64,000 nucleotides of DNA from Macrotis lagotis (GCF_037893015.1 NC_133661.1:184700306-184764305); one strand, 5' to 3'. Positions 1 through 11,854 are shown, counted from the first letter of the stretch. Numbers and translations: made by a program. Notes: generated by a model from the sequence alone, not told the origin.

Positions 1-96
1 AGCAAGTTCTTGAATGCAGGAACTGTCTTATTTTCATCCCAAGTATTTTACACAATGTTTACAGCAGGCATTTAATAAATGTTTATTGAATTCAGT
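1..96 (+). repeat. L2-type LINE 3' end fragment
   Basis: The segment reads like the 3' end of an L2 LINE: a 'gaactgtcttattttcatc' block, then a block ending 'aataaatgtttattgaattc'. Similar ends occur near 6228, 6590, 26830 and 27740. It is cut by the window edge. Family assignment is from memory of the consensus and is moderately safe. Confidence 0.5.
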
Positions 97-935
97 AGAA
101 TTTTACTTATGATTAGGAAATAATATTGGTTCCAAAAAAATAGTTGATGAAACAACCCCTGTCCTCTTGGTTGAAGTGGAGAAGAAGGTAAATACTATTC
201 ATAATTCATTCATCTAATAGATGTGCCTGCTATGTTGATGAATTTTGCTTATCCTTTTCTCTGTATATAACAGTTGAGCAGGAGGAAGTATACTATAAAA
301 TTGCTGTGGTGTGAAGTCAAAAGGCATCAGTACAAATAATCAAAAAATTTTGAATGATTGGAAAAAGACCACAAAGCAATAGAAAATCCAGAAGCATCTC
401 ATGGAAAGATAGTGATAATTGATAGAAGTTCAATGACTTTCAAACCTTCTTACTACATTCTCCAAAGACATATTCTTACTGTTGGTTTGCCAACTGAGCC
501 CCCTTTTTGAATATTACAGAATACCCTTAGTTATCTCCAAATCATCCAGTGAAGCAATATTTATAAAAAGCTGTTTGAGCCCAAAAGTATTATAAAAATA
601 TGAGATATCACCTTCATGATTAGCAACAAGGAAGCTATGAATGAATAAAAGATCAAATAAAAATTATATGGTTGTAAAATAACTTTATTTCAAATAGTTC
701 AGATATTTTTCACCTAAATTATCCTGTTCAGAAGTTGAATAAAATGATTTATTAATCCCATTTCACAAATGGGGAAACTGAGGCACGGGAAATTAAAAGA
801 ATAAAGTGAATTACTTAAACATGTCTTTCTAGAACAGAAGTTCTTTACCCTTTTTTATGCCATAGACCCATTTGACAGTCTGATGTCTATATCGCTTCCT
901 TGCCCCAGGAACAAAAGGCACCTTAATAAGTAACT
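97..935. other. no gene seen; short MIR-like piece
   Basis: AT-rich sequence with no reading frame or element that I recognise, except a short antisense MIR/CORE-SINE core near 750-800 ('cacaaatggggaaactgagg'). Confidence 0.4.
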
Positions 936-939
936 CCTT

Positions 940-1440
940 TAGCATTTGGGGAATGACTAAAAAAAATCAAGGTACATGAAAAAAACAGAACCTTACACTG
1001 AAAGATAATGGAACACTGCACTATTAGAAATGATTGGTATGAAGAATATAGAGAAATATGGAAAGATTTCTTTAAATTGATGCAATTTGAAGTAGGTAAA
1101 ATCAAGAAAGAAAATTATGTAAATTATCACAGCAATGTAAATGTAAAGAACAGAAAAGGAAACTGGTCACTGTGTAATTATCATAGCCAAGCCTGGTCTC
1201 AGAGATGACATCAGAAAATGTAACCTCTTCCCCCTTTTTTGTATGGGGAACTATGAATACATTCATTATGACTTGGTTAATGTGCTAACTAGTTTTGCTA
1301 AATTATATTTTTTACTTTTTTACTTCTTTTTTCTCTTTAAACAATTCTTTGTTACAAAGGACAACTCACTAGGCATGGCAGGAGAGTGGAATATATTTGA
1401 AAATGAAAGTGGTATGAATATAAAAGATTAACAATATTTA
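940..1440 (+). mobile_element. old L1-type ORF2 3'-end fragment
   Basis: The 66-codon frame at 1008-1208 opens with MEHCTIRNDWYEEYREIWKD. It parallels the last part of L1 ORF2 in this window (minus strand near 8050: MEHYCSIRNQEGCYFRETWRD), so it is the C-terminal end of a 5'-truncated, strongly diverged L1. The following 200 bp are probably its 3' UTR; the exact end is not visible. Confidence 0.5.
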
Positions 1441-1449
1441 AAATTTAAA

Positions 1450-2100
1450 GAAATAAAGCATCAAAGAAAAATAATAATGTGTGGCCCCTTTAGATCATCA
1501 TGTTAGGAGTTAAGTACAATTATTTTCCTTTTGAAAAAATTAGGAAGTTTAATCAATAACTTGTCCCTGGGACCACAATCCCTACAATAGATTTAGTGTG
1601 ACTAAAAAGCCCTCACTGCAGAGTTTGAGAAGAGCCTTCAGATGTTTGGGAATCACAGGGTATGTATTTGAGTCTTCCACCTAGTAAACTGTTATGTATA
1701 AGAACCTATGAAGAGTCTCTTTGTTGAAAGTCATTTAAACTTCCTTTGATTTATTCCATCGGATAAATATTAGAAAAATGGAGCCTTTCACAGGAACCTG
1801 CTTGTATCATTGAAAGTTTTTTTTAAAGCCTTCTTCTTTTACCTGTAGTTAAAAATTGTGACCTTCCCCACCCTGTTCCACCTGCTATTGGCAATAAACC
1901 CTTGTGCAGAAAGTCAAAGTCAGTCATAGAAGATTCAGAACAGCCTCCAGAATTTGCATTTTCTCTTCTTAATCACAAATACACCCAGATGAATCAGTGA
2001 ACTCTTATTCCTTCTCCTCGTACTTGTAAGAGATGTCCCTAGGTTTCCCTTCCTCTACCCAGAAACTACCTCTTCAAATAAACACAGAAACACATGACAT
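1450..2100. other. no gene seen
   Basis: No recognisable gene or clear repeat; possibly a decayed MIR near 1655-1775. Confidence 0.3.
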
Positions 2101-2104
2101 ATAA

Positions 2105-2105
<1 letters not shown>

Positions 2106-2150
<45 letters not shown>

Positions 2151-2153
2151 ACA
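2106..2153. repeat. (CA)n microsatellite
   Basis: Uninterrupted CA dinucleotides except for one CATA step near the right end. Confidence 0.95.
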
Positions 2154-2218
2154 ACAATCACAGTCCAGGTTTAGCCACAGAATCACTAATGACATTCTCA
2201 GAACTGTTTCCATTCTTT

Positions 2219-2374
2219 TTTTGTTTGTTTGTTTTTGTTTGTGCAAGGCATGGGTTAAGTGACTAGCCAAAATCACACAACTAGGTAATTATTAAGTGTC
2301 TGAGGCCAGATTTGAATTCAAGTCCTGCTGACTCCAGGACCTGTGCTCCATCCTCTGTACCATCTATCTGCCCC
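2219..2374 (-). mobile_element. tRNA-headed SINE (WSINE1-like) with TSD
   Basis: Antisense SINE with its oligo(A) tail as the T-rich left side, the core 'taggtaattattaagtgtct', and a diverged head at right. Flanked by an exact 10-bp duplication, tccattcttt, at 2209-2218 and 2375-2384, which fixes both ends. Confidence 0.85.
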
Positions 2375-2529
2375 TCCATTCTTTCTTCTAGTCAAATTTG
2401 CTGAGGACTATCCCAGGACATGGAATGTTCAACTCTGATCAGTCTTCAAGGGTGATGTAAATAGGATTTGCTAAAGCATGCGTACAATTTAAGATGCTGA
2501 CTTACTCTAAGAGATTGAGTATGAGTTGA

Positions 2530-2800
2530 AAGAACTGCTATGCTGAAGCCTAAGAGTGAATGTGAGCTGTACCTACCCCAATATTGTATCGTGTGAGTAT
2601 GTATTCTGTTACTGACAATTCCCTAACCTGGGACCACAGTATAGAATTCATGGCTTGAATCCCTATGTGATCAACAATACTGCTTCTGTTTATTCCTGAA
2701 GACAGAAAGACCAACACTTTGACTCTTTGTCTCTTCTCCAGTTACCCTGAGAGATGTTGCTGTGTATTATTACTGAACTCTTGGTGACCTACTGTAACAG
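2530..2800 (+). pseudogene. T-cell receptor alpha V segment pseudogene (TRAV26-like)
   Basis: Codons around 2600-2670 give EYVFCY, a stop, then QFPNLGPQYRIHGL. This parallels the framework-2/CDR2 block of TRAV26-type V domains (YIYWYRQ-P-QGPQYIIHGL). A second frame at 2741-2773 gives VTLRDVAVYY, the framework-3 end. Broken features: the framework-2 Trp reads as Cys, the following Arg codon is TGA (CpG decay of CGA fits), a stop follows TASVYS, a frameshift separates the two blocks, and the conserved final Cys codon is lost. The bases after the segment (aacaggtagg) match those after the minus-strand copy at 7024-7290. No usable recombination signal or leader exon is evident. An immunoglobulin or other TCR V family is the alternative, but the HGL and TLRD pairing favours TRAV26. 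Confidence 0.7.
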
Positions 2801-3104
2801 GTAGGCCTGGGCATGGGGACATCAGGAAATCATAATGGTGGTGGCAGTGATGAAATAACCCAAGAAGAAAAATAAGAGTTTAATGAGAAGCAACAAAGAA
2901 AGTAAAGGATACTTAATAAACTTTTGTCTAGGCTGTCAGATTTGGGTCTTAAATCATAGTAACACACACATCAATCAAGATTTACCTTTGTGCAAGAAAT
3001 CAGACAAGATTATTTAAATAGCATAGACCTAATCATAAAAATCACTAATGTAAACCCATCAGTAATGAAAAATAAAAGTGAACTAAAAACCAAAGAATGA
3101 AGTT

Positions 3105-3240
3105 GTGACTCTGATATTTATGTCTTTCGACAAATCATTTCATCTGTATGAACTTCCAATTCCTCAACTGAAAAAATAAAGACATTAAACTTAATGGTCT
3201 CAAATATCCCTTCTTGCCCTAAAACTATAATCTATCATCT
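3105..3240 (+). repeat. MIR/Mar1-like SINE fragment
   Basis: Decayed sense copy with 'caaatcatttcatctgtatg' and a terminal block similar to 'cccttcttgccctaaaact', as in MIR-related marsupial SINEs. Confidence 0.4.
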
Positions 3241-3269
3241 TATACAAATAGTGCTTTAAAAAAAAACAC

Positions 3270-3428
3270 GGGCAGCTAGGTGGCACAGTGGATAGAGCAC
3301 TGGCCCTGAAGTCAGGAGTACCTGGGTTCAAAACGGCCTCAGACACTTAATAATTACCTAGCTCTGTGGCCTTGGGCAAGCCACTTAACCCCATTGCCTT
3401 GCAAAAACTAAAACAAACAAACAAAAAA
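3270..3428 (+). mobile_element. tRNA-headed SINE (WSINE1-like)
   Basis: Sense copy starting 'ggcagctaggtggcacagtg', with a B-box-like 'gggttcaaaacgg', the 'cttaataattacctagct' middle and an A-rich tail interrupted by C. No clear TSD. Confidence 0.85.
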
Positions 3429-3939
3429 AGACTTATCTATAGCTTTCTTAATTCCAAAGAGAGATATTTAATTAGGTTGCCTAGCTTCATGAGTGTGGAT
3501 ATTTCTAGTGGAAGGGTTAGAAGTGCATGGTGGGATTATATGCTCTAGAGAGATTAAGTGGGGAAAACCATTGATAGAAGCTTCAAATTTAGAATTAGCC
3601 TTTTATCAAGGCACTATTTAACTTTGAACATGTTTGAGTGTCTTCAGCTGTTCATTCCATCATCTTTCTCTCCATGGAAAACAATAGGAAACCTACTAAT
3701 GCTCTATTGACATTTTTAGCAAATTTTACCAGATAGAGGCTATATTATCAGTCTATCCCTCAGGATACTGTTAGAAAGCATGCAGTAAACTAGAAAGATA
3801 CCAGACTAGATATCAGAAGGCTAGGATTCAAATTTTAGTTCTCTGACCACACACAAGCTCAATGGGTCACAGTTTCTTCATTTGTATAAAAAAAATGAGG
3901 AGGTTGGTTAATTCATCATTTTTCAGTTATGGCTTACTC

Positions 3940-4140
3940 CTCATGACCCCATTTGGAGGTTTCTTTGACAAAGATACTGGAATACCATTTACTTCTCATT
4001 TTACAGTTGAAGAAATAGGCAAACAGGGTAAAATGACTTGCCCAGACTCATACAGCTAGAAAGTATTTGAGGCCAGATTTGAACTTAAGAAGATGAACTC
4101 AGGAACACCAGGACCCATACTCTCTATGAATTGTACCACT
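3940..4140 (-). repeat. CORE-SINE/MIR-type fragment
   Basis: Antisense copy with 'attttacagttgaagaaata', 'aaatgacttgcccaga' and 'gaggccagatttgaactt', an older SINE related to MIR. Copies of the same type lie near 36700 and 58320. Confidence 0.6.
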
Positions 4141-4159
4141 TAAGTGAAGGACTATTTAG

Positions 4160-5450
4160 GACTAGATCATGAACCAATTCATTCATCAATGAGTATTTAT
4201 TAAACACCATGCACTTAGGTAAAAATTGAGGATACAAGAACAAAAATGAAACTCTTTGCCCTTAAAGATCTCACATCCCTATAAATACTGCCAGAGTATG
4301 ATCACATTATATGATTCTATGAATTATAAAGATACTTATATCACTGGCACACTGCCTCCCTAAAGAGATTGAGTTCAGACTTTTACAACAGTGACCCCAT
4401 GTGGTCACTTCTGTGAAGATTGGGGTGTGTCTTTAATTTTTGTATCTTCCCCAAACTATACACAGTATTCTCTCTGCACATATATTAATATATTTTGAAT
4501 GAGAAATGATATTTCATGAAATCCAGCACACCCTGAATGAAAATAAAACTCCAGGATCCAATGTTCAGCACAAACTACCAGTTTAGCCAAATCACCACTA
4601 AATAACTCTAGCAAAAAAGTTTTAAGATGATGTGCCTCAGCATTTCTTCTTGAACCTGTAATTAGCCAGGGAAAAGGGTTTATAGCTGGGATATCTCTGA
4701 TCAAACCATCTTTTATCCAATGGTGATCACAACTTATGGACATGGTATCATTAAATGCATTTATAAATATATCCTCTTAGGACCTCTTATCTCAGCAACA
4801 CAGACTTTTTTCTACAAGTTCAAGATTAAAAAGAGGAAACTTGATTCTTTTCTCCTACTTGTTTTAATTCCTTCATTTCCAAGCAAAGAACTTTCCAATT
4901 GAATGCCTGTGTGACAAATCAGTGTTCATACCAGGGTAAAGGAAATGGAACTGTCATTTAAAAGACTTGGGTGTTCAAATGAGATTAATTTAAAGATACT
5001 CTCAGCTGACTGGAGTCTGAAAGGAGAGTGTTCCTACAAGTCCACTTCCAGATTGGGGGAGAGAAGAGGTACCCCTCTACAAATGACTTTCTAGCTTTTC
5101 AGAAAAAGTCCTATTTCCGATGTTTTGAAAAGTCACAAGATTTTCAGGAACTCCAGGGTACTGATTGCTGAGGAATCCAAATATTAACTTTAATTTCCAA
5201 CCCCAGGTTTATATTTTGAGATCTTTGGCAATGTAGATGATTGATTGGGTGAAAAAGAGGTAGAGAGGGAGGAGAGAGTTTGTTTCTGTCTTACCAAAGT
5301 CTTCTTTTCAAAGAAATAGGTGTCTTAGATGGAGTTTGAGAAACTTACTATATAAGCAAATATGAACTCAAAGTTTCATGACTTGAATATCAGACATAAC
5401 TCAACCCTCCTGAATCAGTCTGCTGATCTAAAGCATGTATTTCGGTAGAG
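4160..5450. other. no gene seen
   Basis: No gene recognised. 4165-4280 resembles an unassigned dispersed repeat ('attcatcaatgagtatttat' and following), also seen weakly near 35680, 40620 and 41290. 4376-4415 shares a roughly 30-bp block with 27117-27150 (see findings). Confidence 0.35.
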
Positions 5451-5454
5451 TGAT

Positions 5455-5725
5455 AGCTAGCATTTTAAAGGTTTTCAAAGCACTTTATTTGTTTATCTCA
5501 TTTATTCCTCCCAACAACCATAAGAGGTAGAAGGTATTATTATCCTCATTTTACAAATGAGAAAACTGAGACACAAAGTGACTTGTCTAAGGTCACAAAA
5601 CTAATAAGTGTCTGAAGTAAGATCCAAACCTCTATTTATCCTTGGGTTGTCTTCCCCCACAGACTACTCAGGTCTTTCTGACTCCAAGGTCTGGCACTCT
5701 AGTCACTGTAACACCTAGTCACCCA
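5455..5725 (-). repeat. MIR-family SINE
   Basis: Long antisense MIR: a 'gcactttatttgtttatctc' segment, 'cattttacaaatgagaaaac', 'cttgtctaaggtcacaaaac' and 'gtgtctgaagtaagatccaa', in the order expected for a near-complete reversed MIR. Confidence 0.7.
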
Positions 5726-5826
5726 CACATGAAGATTACAGATAGTCCAAATCACAAGATTAGACAGAATTTTAGGTCAAAAAATAAGGCTAAAGTTCAT
5801 TTAATCCAAACCACATTTAACACATG

Positions 5827-5864
5827 AAAACTAGGACCTATAAACATAAAACTAGGACCTATAA
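5827..5864 (+). repeat. two-copy short tandem duplication
   Basis: The 17-bp string aaactaggacctataaa occurs twice, separated by a few bases: a recent slippage-type duplication. Confidence 0.85.
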
Positions 5865-6056
5865 AAGAGAAATGACTCAAATTAAGTCAAAATTAGTGGT
5901 AGAGCCAAGAACAGACCTACTGACCTCATAAATTCAGTTTAAGCACCATTATATATACTAAACTTTTCTTAGTTATCCCCAGCTGCTAAAACCTCATCCT
6001 CATAGAATTTATTTTGTATTACTATATAGATATGTTGTCATAGTAGGAAATTTGAG

Positions 6057-6180
6057 CAGTAGTATGGTGTAGTGATTAGAGAACCAGCCTCAGAAATGAC
6101 AGAAAAAGTTGGTTTCAAGTACTTTTACCAACATATACTGGTTGTGTGACCTTTGGCATCTCATTTAATCTCTTAGAAAC
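6057..6180 (+). repeat. MIR-family SINE
   Basis: Sense MIR: 'agtagtatggtgtagtgatt' head and 'ttgtgtgacctttggcatct' core. Confidence 0.6.
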
Positions 6181-6227
6181 CAAGACAACTTTCTAATATT
6201 ATAATGATTTGTTTATGAGTTGCTTCT

Positions 6228-6335
6228 CTAGTAAACTGTAAGCTTCTTGAAGGTAGGCACTGTTTCAGTTTTGGTCATTCTGTCTCCACTACCCAGAATA
6301 CAGAAGATACTCTAAAAATGCTTACTGATGGTCTG
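6228..6335 (+). repeat. L2-type LINE 3' end
   Basis: 'aaactgtaagcttcttgaag' and 'ggcactgtttcagttttggt' fit an L2 3' end. Confidence 0.5.
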
Positions 6336-6589
6336 ATCAGTAGAATCATTGAGCTGATAACTAATCCAGTCTCTCCAAAATAAAAATAGGAAACTTTTAT
6401 TAATACATTTAAGTATAAACAGAGGAAAGCATTATTTAAAATAGAGCAAAAGTTAAAGCAAAAAAAAATCTATATTCAATGAGGTACCTTAAACACCAGA
6501 CTTTAACCAGTAAACCTACTCCTAACCTAACCCTAATCAAAGCTTAACCTAACCTTTTTTTTCTGTCCTGGACTTAGGAAGAGTTTCAT

Positions 6590-6712
6590 CTTTCAAAAGA
6601 TATTTCTTGAAGATAGACACTATTTCATTTCTGCCATGGTGTCTCCACTGCCTAGCAGAGTGTCTGATATATAGTATGTACTATTTAAGAAATGTTCATT
6701 GGTTGATAGATT
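6590..6712 (+). repeat. L2-type LINE 3' end
   Basis: 'ttgaagatagacactatttc', 'ctgcctagcagagtgtctga' and 'aatgttcattggttga' repeat the same end seen at 6228. Confidence 0.5.
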
Positions 6713-7023
6713 TCAAATCATTATGAAATTTTTACAGTGATTTGAAACATCCCATATCTATTTCCAAGACTTACGAATTGTGAAGTTATTTCTTGTTTTT
6801 CTTTTGCTATGATCAATAATAGTGTCCAGAATGTGTTTGTATGTGAGAATCATATTATTCCCCATATCACTGAATCACACATAAGCATCTTTTCTGTCTT
6901 TTCTTTTTTCTCATCAAGCATCCATATTTTTCTTGTGTTTTCTTCCCCTCAGACTGCTGTTCTCTGCTACCCCATTCCTGATAGGGGGATATTACATAAG
7001 TAGAAACCTACCTGTTGTGTTGT

Positions 7024-7290
7024 GTCACTCAGACCACAGTAATATAGAGCAGCATCTCATTGGATGATCTATGGAAGAAGCAGAGTACTAGATTTTCTCT
7101 CTTCAGGGATAAATAGAGAAGAAACTTCATTTCATTGACCACATATCTATCCAAACCATGAATTATGTCCTGGGATCCCTGGTTAGGAAATTGCCAGTAC
7201 CAGTATATATACACTTATATGATAAAATGTCTATGAAGATAGAAGCCACTTCTTGTTCTTCATCTGAATCCCTGCAGATGGGGTGAATGC
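7024..7290 (-). pseudogene. T-cell receptor alpha V segment pseudogene (TRAV26-like), inverted
   Basis: Minus-strand frame 7029-7214 contains YIYWYWQFPNQGSQDIIHGL followed by a VNEM block, matching framework 2 and CDR2 of TRAV26-type V domains. After a frameshift, another frame (plus coordinates 7036-7056) encodes DAALYYC, then GLSD, the framework-3 end with its conserved Cys. A pyrimidine-rich stretch ending in AG lies just upstream (plus coordinate about 7291), as expected for the acceptor between leader and V exon. There is a stop upstream of YIYWY and the DAALYYC frame is shifted. The bases after the segment (acacaacaggtagg) resemble those after the plus-strand copy at 2530-2800, but no confident heptamer-spacer-nonamer is visible. 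Confidence 0.75.
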
Positions 7291-7653
7291 CTAGGAACAA
7301 GAATACCAAAAAATTACCTCACTGATCTGACACCAAACTTGAGCTAAAGTTCAAAGATAGTCTAATTATTCATTCTTTCTTCTCTCCCCAATTATCTCTC
7401 TCCTCTGTCATAGAAAAGGAAAAAAAATTCACTAAGTTTCACTACGGTGAACACAGAGTGAAAAGTAACTATGAGAAGTGGGCATGTCCCCTCCAATAAG
7501 ACATTGAATTCATTCAAAGCCAAACTCAGAAAACAGACACATAAACACACACACTAACACCTAGAAACAGACAACTCAGTTGATTTTTCTGATGTTTTTT
7601 TAAAATTTTTATCAAAGATATTATTTGAGTTTTACAGTTTTCCCCCAATCTTG

Positions 7654-7682
7654 CTTCCCTCCCCCCCACCCCCACCCCACAG
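7654..7682 (-). other. G-rich tract in L1 3' UTR
   Basis: On the L1 strand this is a run of G tracts (gtgggggtgggggtgggggg), the polypurine segment typical of L1 3' UTRs and able in principle to form a G-quadruplex. Equivalent tracts lie at 40503-40535 and 47094-47131. Confidence 0.8.
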
Positions 7683-7965
7683 ATAGCACTCTGTCAGTCT
7701 TTACTTTGTTTCCATGTTATACCTTGATCCAAACTGGGTGTGATGAGAGAGAAATCATATCTTTAAAGAGAACAGAATTCTCAGAGGTGACAAGATCAGA
7801 CAATAAGATATCTTTTTTTTCTAAATTAAAGGGAATAGTCCTTGTACTTTGTTCAAACTCCACAGCTCCTTATCTGGATACAGATGGTACTCTCCTTTGC
7901 AGACAGCCTACAATTGTTCCCAATTGTTGAGCTGATGGAATGAGCAAGTCCTTCAAGGTTGAACC

Positions 7966-10900
7966 TCACTCCCATGTTGCTGTTAGGGTGTACTGTGTTT
8001 CTCTGGTTCTGCTCATCTCACTCAGCATCAGTTCATGCAAATCCCTCCAGGTTTCCCTGAAATAACATCCCTCCTGGTTTCTAATAGAACAATAGTGTTC
8101 CATGACATACATATACCACAGTTTGCTAAACCATTCCCCAGTTGAAGAACATTTACTGGACTTCCAATTCTTTGCCACCACAAACAGGGCTGCTATAAAC
8201 ATTTTTGTACAAGTAATGTTTTTACCCTTTTTCCATATCTCTTCAGGGTATAGACCCAGTAGTGGTATTGCTGGGTCAAAGGGTATGCACATTTTTGTTG
8301 CCCTTTGGGCATAGTTCCAAATAGCTCTCCAGAAGGGTTGGATGAGTTCACAGCTCCACCAACAGTGTAATAGTGTCCCAGATTTCCCACATCCCTTTCA
8401 ATAATGATCATTATCCTTCCTGGTCATACTGGCCAATCTGAGAGGTGTGAGGTGGTACCTCAGAGAAGCTTTAATTTACATTTCTCTAATAATTAATGAT
8501 TTAGAGCATTTTTTCATATGGCTATGGATTGCTTTGATCTCCTCATCTGTAAATTGCCTTTGCATATCCTTTGACCATTTGTCAATTGGGGAATGGCTTT
8601 TTGTTTTAAAAATATGACTCAGTTCTCTGTATATTTTAGAAATGAGTCCTTTGTCAGAATCATTAGTTGTAAACAATGTTTCCCAATTTACTACTTTTCT
8701 TTTGATCTTGATTACATTGGTTTTATCTGTGCAAAAACTTTTTAACTTAATGTAATCGAAATCATCTAATTGGTTTTTAGTGATGTTCTCCAACTCTTCC
8801 TTAGACATAAACTGTTCCCCTTTCCATAGATCTGACAGGTAGACTAGTCCTTGATCTTCTAATTTGCTTATAGTATTGTTTTTTATGTCTATGTCCTGTA
8901 ACCATTTGGATCTTATCTTGGTAAAGGGTGTGAGGTGTTGGTCTAATCTAAGTTTCTTCCATACTAACTTCCAATTATCCCAGCAGTTTTTATCAAAGAG
9001 GGAGTTTTTATCCCAATGACCAGACTCTTTGGGTTTATCAAACAGCAGATTATCATAATCATCTCCTGCTTTTACACCTAGTCTATTCCACTGGTCCACC
9101 ACTCTATTTCTTAGCCAATACCAAACAGTTTTGATGACTGATGCTTTATAATATAATTTTAGATCTGGTAGTGCTAAGCCACCTTCGTTTGCTCTTTTTA
9201 TCATTAAGCTCCTGGCAATTCTTGACTTTTTATTTCTCCATATGAATTTACTTGCAATTTTTTTTCTAGCTCATTAATTTTTTGGAATTTTGATTGGTAG
9301 GGCACTAAACAGATAGTTTAGTTTTGGTAGAATTGTCATTTTTTATTATATTCGCTCTCCCTATCCATGAGCAGTTGATATTTGCCCAGTTATTTAAATC
9401 TGATTTAATTTGTGTGAGAAGTGTTTTATAATTGTTTTCAAAAAGATTCTGAGTCTGTCTTGGCAAATAGACTCCCAAGTATTTTACACTGTCTGAGGTT
9501 ACTTTGAATGGAATTTCTCTTTCTAGCTTTTCCTACTGTTTCTTGCTAGTCGTATATAGGAAAGTTGAGGATTTATGGGGGTTTATTTTATAACCTGCAA
9601 CTTTGCTAAAATTGCTAATTGTTTCCAATAGTTTTTTAGATGATTTCTTGGGATTCTCTAGGTAGACCATCATGTCATCTGCAAAGAGTGAGAGTTTTGT
9701 CTCTTCCTTCCCAATTCTAATTCCTTTAATTTCTTTTTCTTCTCTAATTGCTGATGCTAACATTTCTAATACAATATTGAATAGTAGTGGTGATAATGGG
9801 CACCCTTGTTTAACCCCTGATCTTATTGGGAATTCCTCTAGCCTCTCCCCATTGAGTATAATGCTTATTGATGGTTTCAGATAGGTACTGCTAATTATTT
9901 TAAGGAACAGTCCATTTATTCCTACACTCTCTAGTGTTTTTAATAGGAATGGATGCTGTATTTTGTCAAAAGCTTTTTCAGCATCTATTGATATGATCAT
10001 ATGATTTCTGATAGGTTTATTGTTGATATAATTGAGTATACTAACAGTTTTCCTAATATGGAACCAACCTTGCATTCCTGGAATAAATCCTACTTCATCA
10101 TAATGTATTATCCTAGTGATGACTTGTTGTAGTTGTTTTGCTCAGATTTTATTTAGGATTTTTGCATCTATATTCATCAGGGAAATAGGTCTATAATTTT
10201 CTTTTTCTGTTTTAACTTTTCCTGGTTTAGGTAACAGTACCATATTGGTTTCATAGAAAGAGTTAGTCAGAGTTCCATCTTTCCCTATTTTTCCAAAGAG
10301 TTTATATAGGATTGGAACCAATTGTTTCTTAAATGTTTGGTAGAATTCACTTGTGAATCCATCAGGCCCTGGAGATTTCTTTTTAGGGAGTCCAATAATG
10401 GCTTGTCGAATTTCTTTTTCTGAGATAGGGTTGTTCAGGTATTTAATCTCTTCTTCATTTAACCTGGGCAATTTATATTTTTGTAAATATTCATCCATTT
10501 CACTTAGATTATCAAATTTATTGGCATAAAGTTGGGCAAAATAATTTCAAATTATTACTTTAATTTCCTCCTCATTGGTGGTGAGTTCACCTTTTTTCAT
10601 TTATGATACTAGAAATTTGGTTTTCTTTCTCTTTTTTAATCAAATTGACCAGAGGTTTATCAATTGTATTGGTTTTTTCATAATACCAACTTTTGGTTTT
10701 ATTAATTCAATAGTTTTTTTGCTTTAAATTTTATTAATTTCTCCTTTAATTTTTAAATTTCTAATTTGGTATTTGATTGGAGATTTTTGATTCTTTCTTT
10801 CTCTAATTTTTTTTAGTTGCATGTTTAGTTCATTGATTTCCTCTTTCTCCAATTTTTTCATATAAGCATTTAGAGCTATAATATATCCCCTGAGAGTTGC

Positions 10901-11854
10901 TTTGAATGAATCCCATAGGTTTTGGTATATTGTTTCATTATTATCATTATCTAGGATAAAATGGTTAATTCTTTCTATAATTTGTTCTTTGGTCCACTCA
11001 TTTTTTTAAGATGAGGTTATTCAGTTTCCAATTTGCTCTGGGTCTATATCTCCTTGGCCCAGTATTGCATATGACTTTTATTGCATTGTGATCTGAGAAA
11101 GATGTATTCACTATTTCTGCCTTTATGCAGTTGATCATTAGGTTTTTATGTCCTAGTACATGGTCAATTTTTGTATAAGTTCCATGTACTGCTGAGAAAA
11201 AGGTATATTCCTTCCTATCCCCATTCAGTTTCCTCCATAAGTCTACCACATCTAATTTTTCTAATAATCTATTTACCTCCCTAATTTCTTTCTTGTTTGT
11301 TTTATTATTTGATTCATCTAGATCTGATAGTGGGAGGTTGAGGTCTCCTACTAGTAGAGTTTTGCTGTCTATGTCTTCCTGTAGTTCTTTCAGCTTCTCC
11401 TCTAAGAATTTGGGTGCTGTCCCACTGTGTGCATATATATTCAATATTGAAATGACTTTATTGTCTATGGTACCTTTATAGGAGGATAAAGTTTCCTTCC
11501 TTATCTCTTTTAATGCTATCTATTTTTGCTGCTGCTTTGTCTGAGATAAGGATTGCTACCCCTGCTTTTTTTACTTCAACTGAACCAAAATATATTTTGC
11601 TCCAACCTTTTACCTTTACTCTGTATGTATCTCTGCTTCAAATGAGTTTCTTGTAAGCAGCATGTTGTAGGATTCTGGTTTTTAATCCACTCTGCTATTT
11701 GCTTACATTTTAAGGGAGAGTTCATCCCATTCACATTCAAGGTTATGATTACTAATTCTTTATTGCCCTCTGTGCTATCTTCCCTCTGTTTGTACTTTTC
11801 CCCCTTTCCCTGCCTTTTATCCATATTCCCCAGTATTTTGTTTTTGAATACCAC
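7966..11854 (-). pseudogene. L1 ORF2 (endonuclease-reverse transcriptase), frame-broken
   Basis: Fragments in order: endonuclease N-terminus at 11576-11854 with NVNGMNSP and QETHLK; endonuclease C-terminus at 10998-11444 with DLNLPLSDLD and SDHNAIKV; RT N-terminal part at 10142-10498 with [15 protein letters not shown] core at 9533-10075 with [27 protein letters not shown] and the catalytic FADD; thumb/C-terminal region at 8476-9204; C-terminal end at 7966-8292. The pieces use all three minus-strand frames, so several indels break a protein that would normally exceed 1200 residues. The likely native start is the Met of MDKRQ, about ten codons after the first Met of the leading fragment. Catalytic motifs remain readable, so decay is moderate. 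Confidence 0.95.

Noticed and set aside
4456..4743. 95-codon minus-strand frame considered as a third V segment
   Set aside because: No framework motif (WYRQ, YYC) or recombination signal in any frame.
6515..6556. Telomere-like CCTAA units ('cctaacctaaccctaatc')
   Set aside because: Only a few imperfect units; too short to call an interstitial telomeric array.
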